Below are positions 27,211 to 36,178 of a DNA stretch of 64,000 nt, piece after piece; within the stretch, counting starts at the first letter, position 1, and every line of letters begins with the position of its first letter. This stretch comes from Thermosipho sp. (in: thermotogales) (GTDB lineage: Bacteria; Thermotogota; Thermotogae; Thermotogales; Fervidobacteriaceae). The notes beneath the pieces were generated by a model. The model made no database searches. It had not been told where the DNA came from and saw nothing but the letters and a program-made list of their open reading frames with translations. Location: contig JACDNZ010000001.1 of the NCBI GenBank assembly GCA_017656345.1, positions 1 through 64,000 on the forward strand, given 5' to 3'. Made by a program: the position numbers and the translations under genes.

Positions 27211-27863
27211 AATTTTCCCTCCTCATATAATAGACCTTTTGAAACGAGTTTTTTTTCTAAAATAGCCAAAATACTATCAATTGTAATAGCTAAGATTGAG
27301 ACTGGTAAAACCCCAGCAAAAATTATTGAAACATTATAATGCGCAAGTCCAGTAAAAATGATAACTCCAAGGCCTCCACCACCAATTACAGCTGCTACAG
27401 TTGCGGTTGCAATGTTAATAACTGCCGAATTTCTGATACCAGAAAAGATAGTTGGTAAAGCAATTAGTAGTTCAACTTTAAACAGAATTTCTTTTTTTGA
27501 CATCCCCATTCCTTCTGCCACTTCTATTATTGTTTTGTCGATATTTATTATTCCAGAAGCTGTGTTAAAAATAACAGGAACTAGACTGTAAATAAATAGC
27601 GAAAAAATAGCAGTTAACTTTCCTATACCAAAGAAGAGAAAAACCAATGCGATAATAGCTACACTGGGAATTGATTGAGCAATACTTGATAAAGTTAAAA
27701 CAAAGTTAGTATATTTCTGCATTTTTTCACGTGTAATCAATATTCCAATAAGCAAACCAATTAAAACTGATGCAGACCATGAAATGAGAAAAACTATGAT
27801 ATGTTCACTTGTTCTTTGTAAAACAATTTGGTAATTATTAAAAAGGTAATCAAACAGATTCAC
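27207..27863 (-). CDS. Osmoprotectant ABC transporter permease (second subunit)
   Basis: A 218-aa inner-membrane permease with five or six hydrophobic segments. The ABC-permease EAA loop reads EVAEGMGMSKKEILFKVELLIALP near residue 110, and NSAVINIATATVAAVIGGGGLG follows, as in OpuC/YehY-type permeases. It starts with GTG at 27863, 14 bp after the ATPase gene. Two different permease genes flank the ATPase gene, so the translocation channel is probably a heterodimer. Confidence 0.88.
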   Translation of the reverse strand: MNLFDYLFNNYQIVLQRTSEHIIVFLISWSASVLIGLLIGILITREKMQKYTNFVLTLSSIAQSIPSVAIIALVFLFFGIGKLTAIFSLFIYSLVPVIFNTASGIINIDKTIIEVAEGMGMSKKEILFKVELLIALPTIFSGIRNSAVINIATATVAAVIGGGGLGVIIFTGLAHYNVSIIFAGVLPVSILAITIDSILAILEKKLVSKGLLYEEGKL

Positions 27864-27877
27864 CTTTTCACCGTCTT

Positions 27878-28918
27878 TTATTTAAGAATAATTTTTTCAT
27901 ATTTTATGATACCTTTTATTTCGTTATTTTTTTCGATAACTGGTAAACAATGGATATTATGTTTGAACATGATATTAAGCGCTTCTAAAACACTTTGGTC
28001 TGGTGTCACATAGTCATTTCTAATTTTTATGTGACCTTTTTTAATATCTGTTTTTAGAACGAAACCTTCAAATTTGTTAGTGAAAATTATCAAGCATTCC
28101 TTTTCGATTTTATTTATGTTGCTAATTGAGTTAGTAACTAAAAAATCTTTCTCAATAAATTTTTCAACTTTCACAAATTCCAGATAATTTAATTTTGCAT
28201 TAATTCCTAAGATATTTTCAATAAATTTATTTTTTGGATTTTTAATCAAGTTTATAGTTGAATCATATTGTTGTATTTCACCGTCTTTAAATACAGCTAT
28301 TTTGTCGCCAAGTTTTATTGCTTCCCTAATGTCGTGTGTAACAAATAAAATAGTCTTTTTTAACTTCTTTTGAATATTGAGTAGTACATCTTGGAGTATT
28401 TCACGATTTATTGGATCAATTGCTCCAAAAGGCTCATCCATTAACAAAAGTTCAGGATCAGCTGCTAGAGCACGTGCTACTCCAACTCTTTGTCTTTGTC
28501 CGCCAGATAATTCATAGGGGTATTTATTTATGACTTCTTTAAAGTCCAGATTTACTAAATTTAATAATTCAATTACTCTATTTTTGATTTTATTTTTTGG
28601 CCAGTTAAGAAGTTTTGGAACTACGGCTATATTATCGAATACTGTATAATGAGGAAATAATCCTATTTCCTGAATAACGTATCCTATTTTTCTTCTTAAT
28701 TCAATTTTGTCGATTTTGTCGATTGAGAGTCCATTAATTAAAATTTCACCTGATGTTCTTTCGATTAACCTATTTATCAATTTTAAAGTTGTAGTTTTAC
28801 CGCAACCTGATGGTCCAATAAGTACAGTAATTTTTTTATCATCAATTTCGAAGTTTAAGTTTTTAACAGCGTACACATCTTTAAATTTTTTTGAAACGTT
28901 TATAAATTTTATAGGCAT
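27878..28918 (-). CDS. Osmoprotectant ABC transporter ATP-binding protein with CBS region
   Basis: About 346 aa. It has Walker A LIGPSGCGKTTTLKLI near residue 35, signature LSGGQRQRVGVARALA near 135, Walker B LLLMDEPFGAID near 155 and the H-loop FVTHDIREA near 190. The C-terminal third has a CBS-like segment (TPDQSVLEALNIMFKHNIHC, then LPVIEKNNEIKGII). In OpuA such domains sense ionic strength. I start at the ATG at 28918, preceded by AAAGGTGG; a GTG at 28930 is possible. Confidence 0.9.
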   Translation of the reverse strand: MPIKFINVSKKFKDVYAVKNLNFEIDDKKITVLIGPSGCGKTTTLKLINRLIERTSGEILINGLSIDKIDKIELRRKIGYVIQEIGLFPHYTVFDNIAVVPKLLNWPKNKIKNRVIELLNLVNLDFKEVINKYPYELSGGQRQRVGVARALAADPELLLMDEPFGAIDPINREILQDVLLNIQKKLKKTILFVTHDIREAIKLGDKIAVFKDGEIQQYDSTINLIKNPKNKFIENILGINAKLNYLEFVKVEKFIEKDFLVTNSISNINKIEKECLIIFTNKFEGFVLKTDIKKGHIKIRNDYVTPDQSVLEALNIMFKHNIHCLPVIEKNNEIKGIIKYEKIILK

Positions 28919-28932
28919 GTTTCCATCCACCT

Positions 28933-29589
28933 TTAATTCTTAAATCTTAAGCCTTTGGGGGTTAATAAACTTTCGATTTTAAGTAAAAGATAGTTAAAGC
29001 CCATTCCTAAAGAAGCGAGTAAAATAATGCCAGTAATTATCATTTCATATCTTCCACGAGATAAGCCGGCAAAAATAAAATATCCAAGACCACCTGCTGA
29101 GATATAATAACCTATTGCAGCAATTCCTATTCCCATTACTATTGAATTTCTTATACCAGACATGATGATTGGGAGTGAAAGAGGAATTTTGATTTTAAAT
29201 AAGATTTGCATTTCAGTCATTCCCATACCTTTTGCTGAATCAATCATTTCTTTACTGATTGATTTAATTGCACTAAGTGTGTTTCTTATCATTGGAAGCA
29301 AAGAATATATAACTAGCGCAATTATTGCGGGGGGCTTCCCGAGCCCAAGTTTGAAAGGGCCGAGTATAATAACCATGATGCCAAATAATGCTGGACTAGG
29401 AATTGTCATTAGTATGCTTGTTAAGTATAAAACGTATTTGGATAGTTTTTGATGTTTGGAAATTAAAATACCAGTTCCTACGCCAATTAGAATAGCAAAG
29501 GGTAAAGCATATAGAATAATCTGTAAGTGGTTAAAAAGCTCTTTAATTATAATATCTTTATTAACAATCAAATAATTAATATAGTTCAT
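28933..29589 (-). CDS. Osmoprotectant ABC transporter permease (first subunit)
   Basis: A 218-aa permease with five or six hydrophobic segments and an EAA-like loop, DSAKGMGMTEMQILFKIKIP, near residue 120. It is homologous to the permease at 27207-27863 but clearly distinct. It is the first gene of the importer operon. No Shine-Dalgarno sequence precedes the ATG at 29589. Instead TGATATAAT ends six bases upstream, so the message may be leaderless. Confidence 0.88.
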   Translation of the reverse strand: MNYINYLIVNKDIIIKELFNHLQIILYALPFAILIGVGTGILISKHQKLSKYVLYLTSILMTIPSPALFGIMVIILGPFKLGLGKPPAIIALVIYSLLPMIRNTLSAIKSISKEMIDSAKGMGMTEMQILFKIKIPLSLPIIMSGIRNSIVMGIGIAAIGYYISAGGLGYFIFAGLSRGRYEMIITGIILLASLGMGFNYLLLKIESLLTPKGLRFKN

Positions 29590-29595
29590 ATTTTC

Positions 29596-29604
29596 ATTAT
29601 ATCA
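29596..29604 (-). promoter_or_regulatory. Extended -10 element immediately upstream of the importer operon
   Basis: The minus strand reads TGATATAAT from 29604 to 29596. The A of the first ATG is at 29589, about where transcription would begin (7 bases after the -10). There is no GGAGG between. This predicts a leaderless or near-leaderless transcript starting between the aminotransferase stop (29613) and the permease ATG. Confidence 0.5.
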
Positions 29605-29612
29605 TAAAAATT

Positions 29613-30767
29613 TTAGATTAATTTTTTGATTACTTTTTCGAATCTGAAAATTATTTCATCAATCTCAGTTTTAGTTATATTTAAAGGTGGCAAGAATCTT
29701 ACTGTGTTATTTTTTACGACGTTTAAAAGAAGTTTTTCGCTAATAGCAATTTCTATAATTTGATTTATTTTTTGGGAGTAGATTTCTACGCCAATCATTA
29801 AACCTAATCCTTTTATTTTATAGTTAATAGATAGATTTTTTTGGATTTCAGCTAATCTATTTTTAAAATAAATAGATTTTTCAGATATTTCTTTTAAAAA
29901 ATCTTCTGTAAGTCTTTCAATTACTGTTCTTCCAGCAGCAAGTGCAACAGGGTTTGGTGCAAAAGTGGAGCCATGATCACCTGGCATAAATACATCTTTG
30001 TATTTTCCAGTAAAAATCGTTGCTGAAAGTGGTAATCCACCTCCAAGAGATTTGGCAACTGTAATTATATCGGGATCTAAATTAAAATGTTTATAAGAAT
30101 AAAATTTTCCAGTTCGACCAAGACCGGCTTGTACTTCATCTGCAACAACAATGTAATCATATACATACTTGAATTTATTTATAACATCAATAAATTCACT
30201 ACTAACTGTATCTAGTCCTCCACTACCATGAACACACTCTAAAAAAACAGCAGAAATCTTTTCTCCGTTTTTTTCAACAAAATTTTTGAATGCTTGGATA
30301 TCATTGAATGGTAAAAAAACAACGTCATTTAATAGAGGTTCGAAGTTTTTTCTTAAATGTTCAAACCCAGTTATTGAGAGTGAACCTATAGTCCTGCCAT
30401 GAAAGTTGCTGGTGAAGGAAACAATTATTCCTTTTTTCAGTTTTTTAATAGCCTTTAAAGCCGTTTCATTTGCTTCAGTACCAGAATTGGCAAAAAATAC
30501 ATTTCCATCTTTACCAGTTTCGTTGACCAACCTTTTTGCAATGTAGAGAGCATCTTCATCAAGAAAAAAATTAGAAATATGTGTGTATCTATTAATTTTT
30601 TCTTTAATAGCATTTTTAATTATTTCATCGCTGTGCCCAAATGAAAGAACACCTATACCAGAGAAAGTATCTAAATATTTGTTGTTATTTGTGTCGTAAA
30701 TCCAAATGCCTTTTGCACGTTGAATTTTAATTGGGAATCTTTTGTAAGTATTTGAGATGTACATCAT
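29613..30767 (-). CDS. Class III PLP aminotransferase, ArgD-like; candidate N-acetyl-LL-DAP aminotransferase
   Basis: A 384-aa acetylornithine/ornithine aminotransferase-type protein. Marks are FANSGTEANETALK near residue 95, VADEVQAGLGRTGKFYSY near 215 and the PLP Lys in VAKSLGGGLPLSA near 245. It is the last gene of the lysine-riboswitch operon and starts almost at the lysC stop. Because dapH in this operon makes an N-acetyl intermediate, the expected partner is an N-acetyl-2-amino-6-oxopimelate aminotransferase. That role is inferred from position; an arginine-pathway role is possible. Confidence 0.82.
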   Translation of the reverse strand: MMYISNTYKRFPIKIQRAKGIWIYDTNNNKYLDTFSGIGVLSFGHSDEIIKNAIKEKINRYTHISNFFLDEDALYIAKRLVNETGKDGNVFFANSGTEANETALKAIKKLKKGIIVSFTSNFHGRTIGSLSITGFEHLRKNFEPLLNDVVFLPFNDIQAFKNFVEKNGEKISAVFLECVHGSGGLDTVSSEFIDVINKFKYVYDYIVVADEVQAGLGRTGKFYSYKHFNLDPDIITVAKSLGGGLPLSATIFTGKYKDVFMPGDHGSTFAPNPVALAAGRTVIERLTEDFLKEISEKSIYFKNRLAEIQKNLSINYKIKGLGLMIGVEIYSQKINQIIEIAISEKLLLNVVKNNTVRFLPPLNITKTEIDEIIFRFEKVIKKLI

Positions 30768-30768
30768 T

Positions 30769-31968
30769 TCAACTCCCTAGATCGAATTCCTCAGCAAGTT
30801 TTTTTAGTAAAATTTCTGATTTATTTTTTGTAACAAGCACAGAAATTTTTATCTCAGATGTGGTGACAAGTTCAGGTATGATATCGTTTTTTGATAACAC
30901 TTCAAAAAATCTTGAAGCAACACCTGGACTTGATTTCATTCCCACACCGACAATTGATACTTTATCGAAAGTTCCTTGATATGAAAATTTTAGATTGGGA
31001 GCGACTGATTTTATTGAATCTTCAATTGTTTCCTTCAGATCATTGAGAACCGAAAATGAAAGGTGAAAAGCGTTGTTATATGTAAAAAGTGAGATCATAT
31101 CAATGTTTATTTTGTTTTCACTTAAAACGTCAAATATTTTTTTCAAAATTTTATTGTCTTCAGGTAAATCATTTATGGTTATCTTAATTTGATTTTTTTC
31201 TACTGTTGCCCCAGTAACAACAGGTTCTTCCATCCATTCAGGCAATTTACTTACCACCCAGGTCCCCTCCTTTTCGACAAAAGATGAAGCACAGTATAAT
31301 TTAACATTATATTTTTTAGCAAGTTCTACTGCTCTTGAATGAAGTACTTTAGCTCCGAGAGAAGATAACTCAAGCATATCATCATAAGTGATATATTTTA
31401 ATTTTTTGGCATTAGGAACAATTTTTGGGTCACAAGTATAAACTCCATCAACGTCGCTATATATTTCGCATGATGTATTTAATTTTGCAGCAATTGCTAC
31501 TGCGCTGGTATCCGATCCTCCCCTTCCCAGTGTTGTTAAATCTCCATCTTCAGTAATTCCTTGAAAACCAGCGATTATAACTACTGAGTTCTTTTCAAGT
31601 TCTTTCAAGATTTTTTTTGAATTAATGTTTTTGATGCGAGCTTTTGTAAAGTCATGAGTAGTTAATATGTTAACTTGAAAGGCATTGAAAGATTTAGCTT
31701 TAATTCCTATTTCATTTAAAGCAATTGAAAGAAGTGCAATTGAGATTTGTTCACCAGTTGTGAGTAACATATCCATTTCCCGAGGATGAGGCTTTTTGCT
31801 AATTGATTTTGCAATGTTTATAAGTTCATCAGTTGTTTTTCCCATTGCTGAGACGATTACAACAATTTTTTCACCATTTTCGACTCTTTTTTTTATTTTG
31901 TTTGCAACGTTTAAAATTTTTTCTTTGTCAGCAACTGAGGAACCTCCATATTTTTGAACTACCAACAT
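30769..31968 (-). CDS. lysC: Aspartate kinase
   Basis: A 399-aa monofunctional aspartokinase. It has the kinase start VVQKYGGSSVAD, IAGFQGITEDGDLTTLGRGG near residue 130, and DVDGVYTCDPKIVPNAKKLK near 175. C-terminal ACT domains follow from about 265 (KITINDLPEDN; VSIVGVGMKSSPGVASRFFE), so feedback inhibition by lysine or threonine is expected. It phosphorylates aspartate, the first step toward DAP and lysine. It starts after GAGGTGATTTA, 4 bp after dapH. Confidence 0.95.
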   Translation of the reverse strand: MLVVQKYGGSSVADKEKILNVANKIKKRVENGEKIVVIVSAMGKTTDELINIAKSISKKPHPREMDMLLTTGEQISIALLSIALNEIGIKAKSFNAFQVNILTTHDFTKARIKNINSKKILKELEKNSVVIIAGFQGITEDGDLTTLGRGGSDTSAVAIAAKLNTSCEIYSDVDGVYTCDPKIVPNAKKLKYITYDDMLELSSLGAKVLHSRAVELAKKYNVKLYCASSFVEKEGTWVVSKLPEWMEEPVVTGATVEKNQIKITINDLPEDNKILKKIFDVLSENKINIDMISLFTYNNAFHLSFSVLNDLKETIEDSIKSVAPNLKFSYQGTFDKVSIVGVGMKSSPGVASRFFEVLSKNDIIPELVTTSEIKISVLVTKNKSEILLKKLAEEFDLGS

Positions 31969-31972
31969 TAAA

Positions 31973-32674
31973 TCACCTCAATTTTCTGAGTGCGTCTACA
32001 ATTTGAGTTTTTTGTTTTGTTTTTTTATCAACTTGTTTGATTACTTTTCCAGGTACACCTGCGACTACTGAGTTCTCTGGAACATCTTCAATCACTACAG
32101 CACCAGCTGCAATTACACTATTCTTACCAACATGTACTCCTTCTAATATAACTGCGTTGGCTCCGACAATAACGTTATCTTCAATAATAACTGGTTTAGC
32201 ACTTGGTGGTTCAATTACACCAGCGATAACAGTGCCTGCTCCAATATGGCAATTTTTTCCTATGATTGCTCTACCACCAATAACTGCATTCATGTCTATC
32301 ATTGTCTTTTCACCGATTTCGGCTCCAATATTTATTATTGCACCCATCATTATTATGGCACCTTCACCAATTTTAACCATATCTCTAATGATTGCTCCAT
32401 GTTCGATTCTTGCGTTGAATTTTGTGAGATCTGATAAAGGAATAGCAGAATTTCTGGTATTAATTTCTAATCTATACTTAGAAATATTGTTTTTATTTTT
32501 TTCAATAAAGGATATAATTTCTTTGTAATCACCAAATAAAATTCCAAATTTTTCTGTTCCGAAAAATTCGATTTTTTCAACTTCAATTTTTTCGAAATTT
32601 CCTTGAACAAAAGCAATTGTTTTAGTTGTTTTTTTTGAGTTAGCTATGAGATTTATTATTTCGTTAGTGTTCAT
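31973..32674 (-). CDS. dapH: Tetrahydrodipicolinate N-acetyltransferase
   Basis: A 233-aa left-handed beta-helix acyltransferase. The hexapeptide repeats run from about residue 85 to 205 (for example [20 protein letters not shown] and [16 protein letters not shown]). The N-terminal DapH_N domain and [11 protein letters not shown] are those of acetyl-CoA-dependent DapH rather than succinyl-CoA-dependent DapD. The organism therefore uses the acetylase branch of DAP synthesis. It overlaps dapB by ATGA, with AAAGGAGG before its start. Confidence 0.93.
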   Translation of the reverse strand: MNTNEIINLIANSKKTTKTIAFVQGNFEKIEVEKIEFFGTEKFGILFGDYKEIISFIEKNKNNISKYRLEINTRNSAIPLSDLTKFNARIEHGAIIRDMVKIGEGAIIMMGAIINIGAEIGEKTMIDMNAVIGGRAIIGKNCHIGAGTVIAGVIEPPSAKPVIIEDNVIVGANAVILEGVHVGKNSVIAAGAVVIEDVPENSVVAGVPGKVIKQVDKKTKQKTQIVDALRKLR

Positions 32675-33324
32675 AACAATTCCTCCTTTATGATATCTCT
32701 AAATGTGAATAACCCACTTTTTTTAGTTATTATCCATTCAGCAGCTTTTAGAGCACCTATTGCAAAAACGTTTCTTGAAATTGCTCTATGAGAAATATTA
32801 ATTAATTCGCCATCGTTTGAAAACAAAATAGTATGATCACCTGGAATATTTCCTATTCTTAAGGAGTGGATTAAAACTTCTCGATTTAAAGATTTTTTTA
32901 ATAATAACGCTGTTCCAGATGGTTTATCCTTTTTCATTGAATGGTGTGTTTCAATTATTTCACAATCCCAGGCACTAAATAATTTTGAATATTTTTCAAG
33001 TATTTCTAAAATGATATTAATGCCAATGGAAAAATTGTATGATTGTATCACGGCAATATTTTGTGATGCTTCTTTCAACAAATCTATTTTTTGTTTATTT
33101 AAACCAGTTGTTCCAATAACAAGTTTCGAATTAAATTTTTTACCCAAATTGATAGTGTTTTCAATTGCTTCAGGTGCTGAGAAGTCTATAATTACTTCAG
33201 GTTTTTCATAGAATTTTTCTTCGTCTTTTTCAACGAGTAAAACGGCTTGGTGTCCTTTTTGTTGAAATACTTCCAATATTAATTTGCCCATTCTTCCTTT
33301 GTAACCTATAACACCAAATTTCAT
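32671..33324 (-). CDS. dapB: 4-hydroxy-tetrahydrodipicolinate reductase
   Basis: About 217 aa. NAD(P)-binding GYKGRMGKL is at the N-terminus. The catalytic region is [18 protein letters not shown] near residue 130, and GNIPGDHTI follows. It is shorter than the roughly 270-aa E. coli enzyme, but close to other Thermotogales forms as far as I know. The ATG at 33324 overlaps the dapA stop (ATGA). An ATG 12 bases upstream is in frame but sits within the likely ribosome binding site. Confidence 0.93.
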   Translation of the reverse strand: MKFGVIGYKGRMGKLILEVFQQKGHQAVLLVEKDEEKFYEKPEVIIDFSAPEAIENTINLGKKFNSKLVIGTTGLNKQKIDLLKEASQNIAVIQSYNFSIGINIILEILEKYSKLFSAWDCEIIETHHSMKKDKPSGTALLLKKSLNREVLIHSLRIGNIPGDHTILFSNDGELINISHRAISRNVFAIGALKAAEWIITKKSGLFTFRDIIKEELL

Positions 33325-34202
33325 ATTATTCCACATCCTTTTAAAGTATCATTAATTATTTTCATTGTTGTTTCAGAAGCAGGAACAAGTGGTAGTCTGA
33401 GTTCATTTTCTATATAACCCATTATATTTAATGCAGCTTTAACTGGTATAGGATTAGTTTCAATAAAAAGATTTTTAAATAAATTGTAATATGTGGAATG
33501 AATTTTTCGAGCAGTTTCGATATTTCCAGTTTTTAATGCATAATACATTTCAGTCATTTGCCAAGGAATAATATTTGAAGCAACTGATATAACACCGTCG
33601 CCACCACTTGCAAGTAATTGGAAAGCTATATCATCATTTCCGGAAAAAATTTTAAAATCTTCAATTTCTTTTAGTAATTTTAGATCTTCATTTATTTGTG
33701 TAAACGATGGATTTGCTTCTTTAAGTCCTTTAATGTTTTTACAATCTGTTGCCAATTTGTATACTGTTTCAGGTAATATATTTACACCGGTTCTGCTTGG
33801 AACATTGTAAACTATAATTTCTAAATCAGTATGCTCAGAAATATACTTGTAATATTCGTAAAGTCCATTTTGAGTTGGTTTATTATAATATGGGGTAACT
33901 ATCAACAGTCCATCTGCTTCATTTTCTTCCGCATCTTTAATTAATTCCATTGTATGATTAATTCCGTTTGAACCAGCTCCAACTATGATTTGTACTTTAC
34001 CATTTGAAAATTCCTTTGCTTTTTGAATTAGAATATTTCGCTCTTCCATATTTATATTTGGTGATTCACCAGTTGTTCCAAGTACAATAATTGCATTGAC
34101 ATTATTGTTAATCTGAAATTGAATTAGTTTTTCAAATGCTTTTATATCTAGTTTCCCATCCTTAAATGGTGTAACAATAGCAGTACCAATTCCTTCAAAC
34201 AT
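33321..34202 (-). CDS. dapA: 4-hydroxy-tetrahydrodipicolinate synthase
   Basis: A 293-aa TIM-barrel aldolase of the DapA family. It has [11 protein letters not shown] near residue 42, [17 protein letters not shown] near 105, and the Schiff-base Lys in [10 protein letters not shown] near 160. It condenses pyruvate with aspartate semialdehyde. The ATG at 34202 follows AAGGAGGTGTTGAAA and overlaps the dapF end by 8 bases. Confidence 0.95.
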   Translation of the reverse strand: MFEGIGTAIVTPFKDGKLDIKAFEKLIQFQINNNVNAIIVLGTTGESPNINMEERNILIQKAKEFSNGKVQIIVGAGSNGINHTMELIKDAEENEADGLLIVTPYYNKPTQNGLYEYYKYISEHTDLEIIVYNVPSRTGVNILPETVYKLATDCKNIKGLKEANPSFTQINEDLKLLKEIEDFKIFSGNDDIAFQLLASGGDGVISVASNIIPWQMTEMYYALKTGNIETARKIHSTYYNLFKNLFIETNPIPVKAALNIMGYIENELRLPLVPASETTMKIINDTLKGCGII

Positions 34203-34908
34203 TTTCAACACCTCCTTCAAGGTATAGGTGATTATTTAAGAAATGTACAATTAAAACCCCACCTTTTGTTTGAATATAAATTTTTTTCAATTTGCTTTTA
34301 TTTAATACGTAAGCACTTGCAGTACTTCCACTTCCACATGCAAGAGTTTCTCTTTCGACACCTCTTTCAAAAGTCCTAATTTTTAAGAAATTATTTTTAA
34401 TAATTTCAACGAAATTTACATTTGCGTTTAGTTTGTTTCTTAATAATTTTCCTATTTTATTTACATCAATTTCCTCAACATTCTTTACTATAGTAACGAA
34501 ATGAGGAACACCAACAGTTATCAAAAAGCCTTTATAATTGTTTATTTCTATTAATTTGTAATTAGAAGGTTCTGGCATTTTAATCATTACACCAGTTGGT
34601 GTTAGTTTTCCTGTTATAGTTCCTGCATATGTTTCAAAATACACAGTTTCGTCATCTACATATCCCGATTTTTTAATGTAGTATAAAAAGGTTCTTGCTC
34701 CATTTCCACAAAATGTTGCTCTTTTTCCATCATTGTTAAAATAATCCATAAAAAATTTTTCGTTATGTTTTTCTACAAAGATTCCTCCATCTCTATCTTT
34801 GCAGTAAGTTAAAACTAATTTTTCTTTTTCTGCATCAGTTAATTTTTTGTTAATGATATCAAAAATAACAAAAGAATTACCTGTTGCAGTATATTTTTCA
34901 ATTTTCAT
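34195..34908 (-). CDS. dapF: Diaminopimelate epimerase
   Basis: A 237-aa epimerase with both catalytic cysteines: FCGNGARTFLYY near residue 68 and LACGSGSTASAYV near 192. It converts LL-DAP to meso-DAP for lysine and peptidoglycan. It is shorter than the roughly 275-aa E. coli protein, but both halves are present and the frame is intact. It overlaps asd by ATGA and dapA by 8 bases. Confidence 0.94.
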   Translation of the reverse strand: MKIEKYTATGNSFVIFDIINKKLTDAEKEKLVLTYCKDRDGGIFVEKHNEKFFMDYFNNDGKRATFCGNGARTFLYYIKKSGYVDDETVYFETYAGTITGKLTPTGVMIKMPEPSNYKLIEINNYKGFLITVGVPHFVTIVKNVEEIDVNKIGKLLRNKLNANVNFVEIIKNNFLKIRTFERGVERETLACGSGSTASAYVLNKSKLKKIYIQTKGGVLIVHFLNNHLYLEGGVENV

Positions 34909-35873
34909 ATTATCCCCGCCAGTTTCATCAATATTTTTACAGCATTTGTTGCGGCTCCTACTCTTATATTGTCTGCAACATTCCAGAATGCAAATCTTTT
35001 TTCATCAATTTTTCTTAATCTTGAAATAAATACATAATCGCTTCCTGCAACATCTATTGGTGTAATTATTTCTTCACTATATACTACGTTTGTTGATTCT
35101 TGAATTAGTTTTTTGATATTTTCGATAGTTCGAAAAGATTTTTTAGTTTTAACAACGATACTTTCGGAATGACCATAATAAACTGGCACTCGGACAGTTG
35201 TTGGATAAACATTTATTGAGGAATCTTCAAGGATTTTTCTTGTTTCGTTAATCATTTTAATTTCTTCTTCTGAAAAACCGTCATCTCTTAATTTACCAAT
35301 TAAGGGTATTACATTATGTGAAATCCTTTTGGTGAAAATAGCAATTTCATTTTTACCAGAATATTGTTTTTCCATTTCAGCAATGGCTTTATGTCCGGCT
35401 CCAGAAACCGCTTGATAAGTTGAAACAAAAATTTCATCAATACCGAATTCTTTGTGAATTTTATATAGAGACAAGACCATTTGTATAGTTGAGCAGTTCG
35501 GGTTGGCGATTATTCCTTTATAGTTTTTTAATAAATAACCATTAATTTCAGGAACAACTAATGGTATGTTTTCATCCATTCGAAAAGCTGAAGAATTATC
35601 AATTACGGTATTTCCATGTTTTGCAGCTATTGGGGCAAATGTTTTTGAAATTGTTGAACCTGCTGAAAAAAGCAAAAAATCAAAAGTTTCTTTCATAGAT
35701 TGTTCGGTTAAAAGTTCAACTTCTATAGGAGTATTATTAAATATGAGAATTTTTCCAACAGAGCGTTTTGAAGCGAATAATCTTAGTTCTTTTACCGGTA
35801 TTTGAAAATCTTCAAGAACTTTAATCATTGCTCTGCCTACTTCTCCAGTAGCGCCGACTATTCCTACTTTCAT
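34905..35873 (-). CDS. asd: Aspartate-semialdehyde dehydrogenase
   Basis: A 322-aa enzyme and first gene of the lysine operon. It has VGIVGATGEVGRAMIKVL at the start, the catalytic Cys in IIANPNCSTIQMVLS near residue 128, and the substrate-binding RVPVYYGHSESI near 228. It reduces aspartyl phosphate to aspartate semialdehyde. It starts 8 bases after GGAGGTG, and the riboswitch lies directly upstream. Confidence 0.95.
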   Translation of the reverse strand: MKVGIVGATGEVGRAMIKVLEDFQIPVKELRLFASKRSVGKILIFNNTPIEVELLTEQSMKETFDFLLFSAGSTISKTFAPIAAKHGNTVIDNSSAFRMDENIPLVVPEINGYLLKNYKGIIANPNCSTIQMVLSLYKIHKEFGIDEIFVSTYQAVSGAGHKAIAEMEKQYSGKNEIAIFTKRISHNVIPLIGKLRDDGFSEEEIKMINETRKILEDSSINVYPTTVRVPVYYGHSESIVVKTKKSFRTIENIKKLIQESTNVVYSEEIITPIDVAGSDYVFISRLRKIDEKRFAFWNVADNIRVGAATNAVKILMKLAGII

Positions 35874-35893
35874 AAATTTTTCACCTCCAAAAT

Positions 35894-35918
35894 AAAAAAT
35901 CGCCTCCTAGGAGAGGCG
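35894..35918 (-). terminator. Riboswitch-controlled intrinsic terminator
   Basis: On the minus strand CGCCTC (35918-35913) pairs with GAGGCG (35906-35901) across the loop TCCTAG, and ATTTTTT follows. The 5' arm and the bases around it are also used by the competing antiterminator, so this hairpin should form when lysine is bound. Confidence 0.88.
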
Positions 35919-35965
35919 AACCGCTGCGAGAAAAATATTAATTTTCACGCAGCGATCGGCTCTCC
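35910..35965 (-). promoter_or_regulatory. Antiterminator of the lysine riboswitch
   Basis: On the minus strand GGAGAG and CGCTGCG (within 35965-35948) can pair with CGCAGCG and CTCTCC (within 35928-35910). This gives 6- and 7-bp helices around a small internal loop. The pairing uses the 3' strand of aptamer helix P1 and the 5' arm of the terminator, so it is exclusive with both. This explains how lysine binding would switch off the operon. Confidence 0.75.
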
Positions 35966-36122
35966 ACGGAGAAATCCGTGACAGTGGCACAGGTATTCCC
36001 TGTACCCCCAGGTATGTGAGGTGGGAGAAACCTCACACCCTTCGGCGTCCTCGCCTTTCAGATTCTCCCAATATCTCCCATGAAGGAGAATCCTACTCTT
36101 CTCGGACGCGCCTCCGATCGCT
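35951..36122 (-). promoter_or_regulatory. Lysine riboswitch (L-box) aptamer
   Basis: Minus-strand sequence matches the lysine aptamer core: GGAGGCGCG and GAAGAGTAGG near the 5' side, CTGAAAGGCGAGGACGCCGAA, GGGTGTGAGG, CCTGGGGGTACAGGGAATACC and CACTGTCACGG toward the 3' side. Helix P1 is AGCGATCGG (36122-36114) with CCGATCGCT (35959-35951). The sequence is close to the Thermotoga maritima aptamer known from crystal structures. It lies upstream of asd and should control the whole seven-gene DAP/lysine operon by transcription termination. It fills the gene-free stretch 35874-36178. Confidence 0.97.
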
Positions 36123-36141
36123 AGGTAGGTATTTACTCAAT

Positions 36142-36147
36142 TTTATA
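36142..36147 (-). promoter_or_regulatory. Probable -10 box of the lysine operon
   Basis: Minus-strand TGTATAAA places TATAAA at 36147-36142, giving a start near 36135, about a dozen bases before helix P1. No good -35 at the standard distance is visible; TTGTAA is about 20 bases upstream. Confidence 0.45.
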
Positions 36148-36178
36148 CATAAATTTAAAATTATATGTTACAATTATG

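Noticed and set aside
34195-34908. dapF as truncated
   Set aside because: It is short, but both catalytic cysteine motifs and the normal end are present and the overlaps with neighbours are intact.
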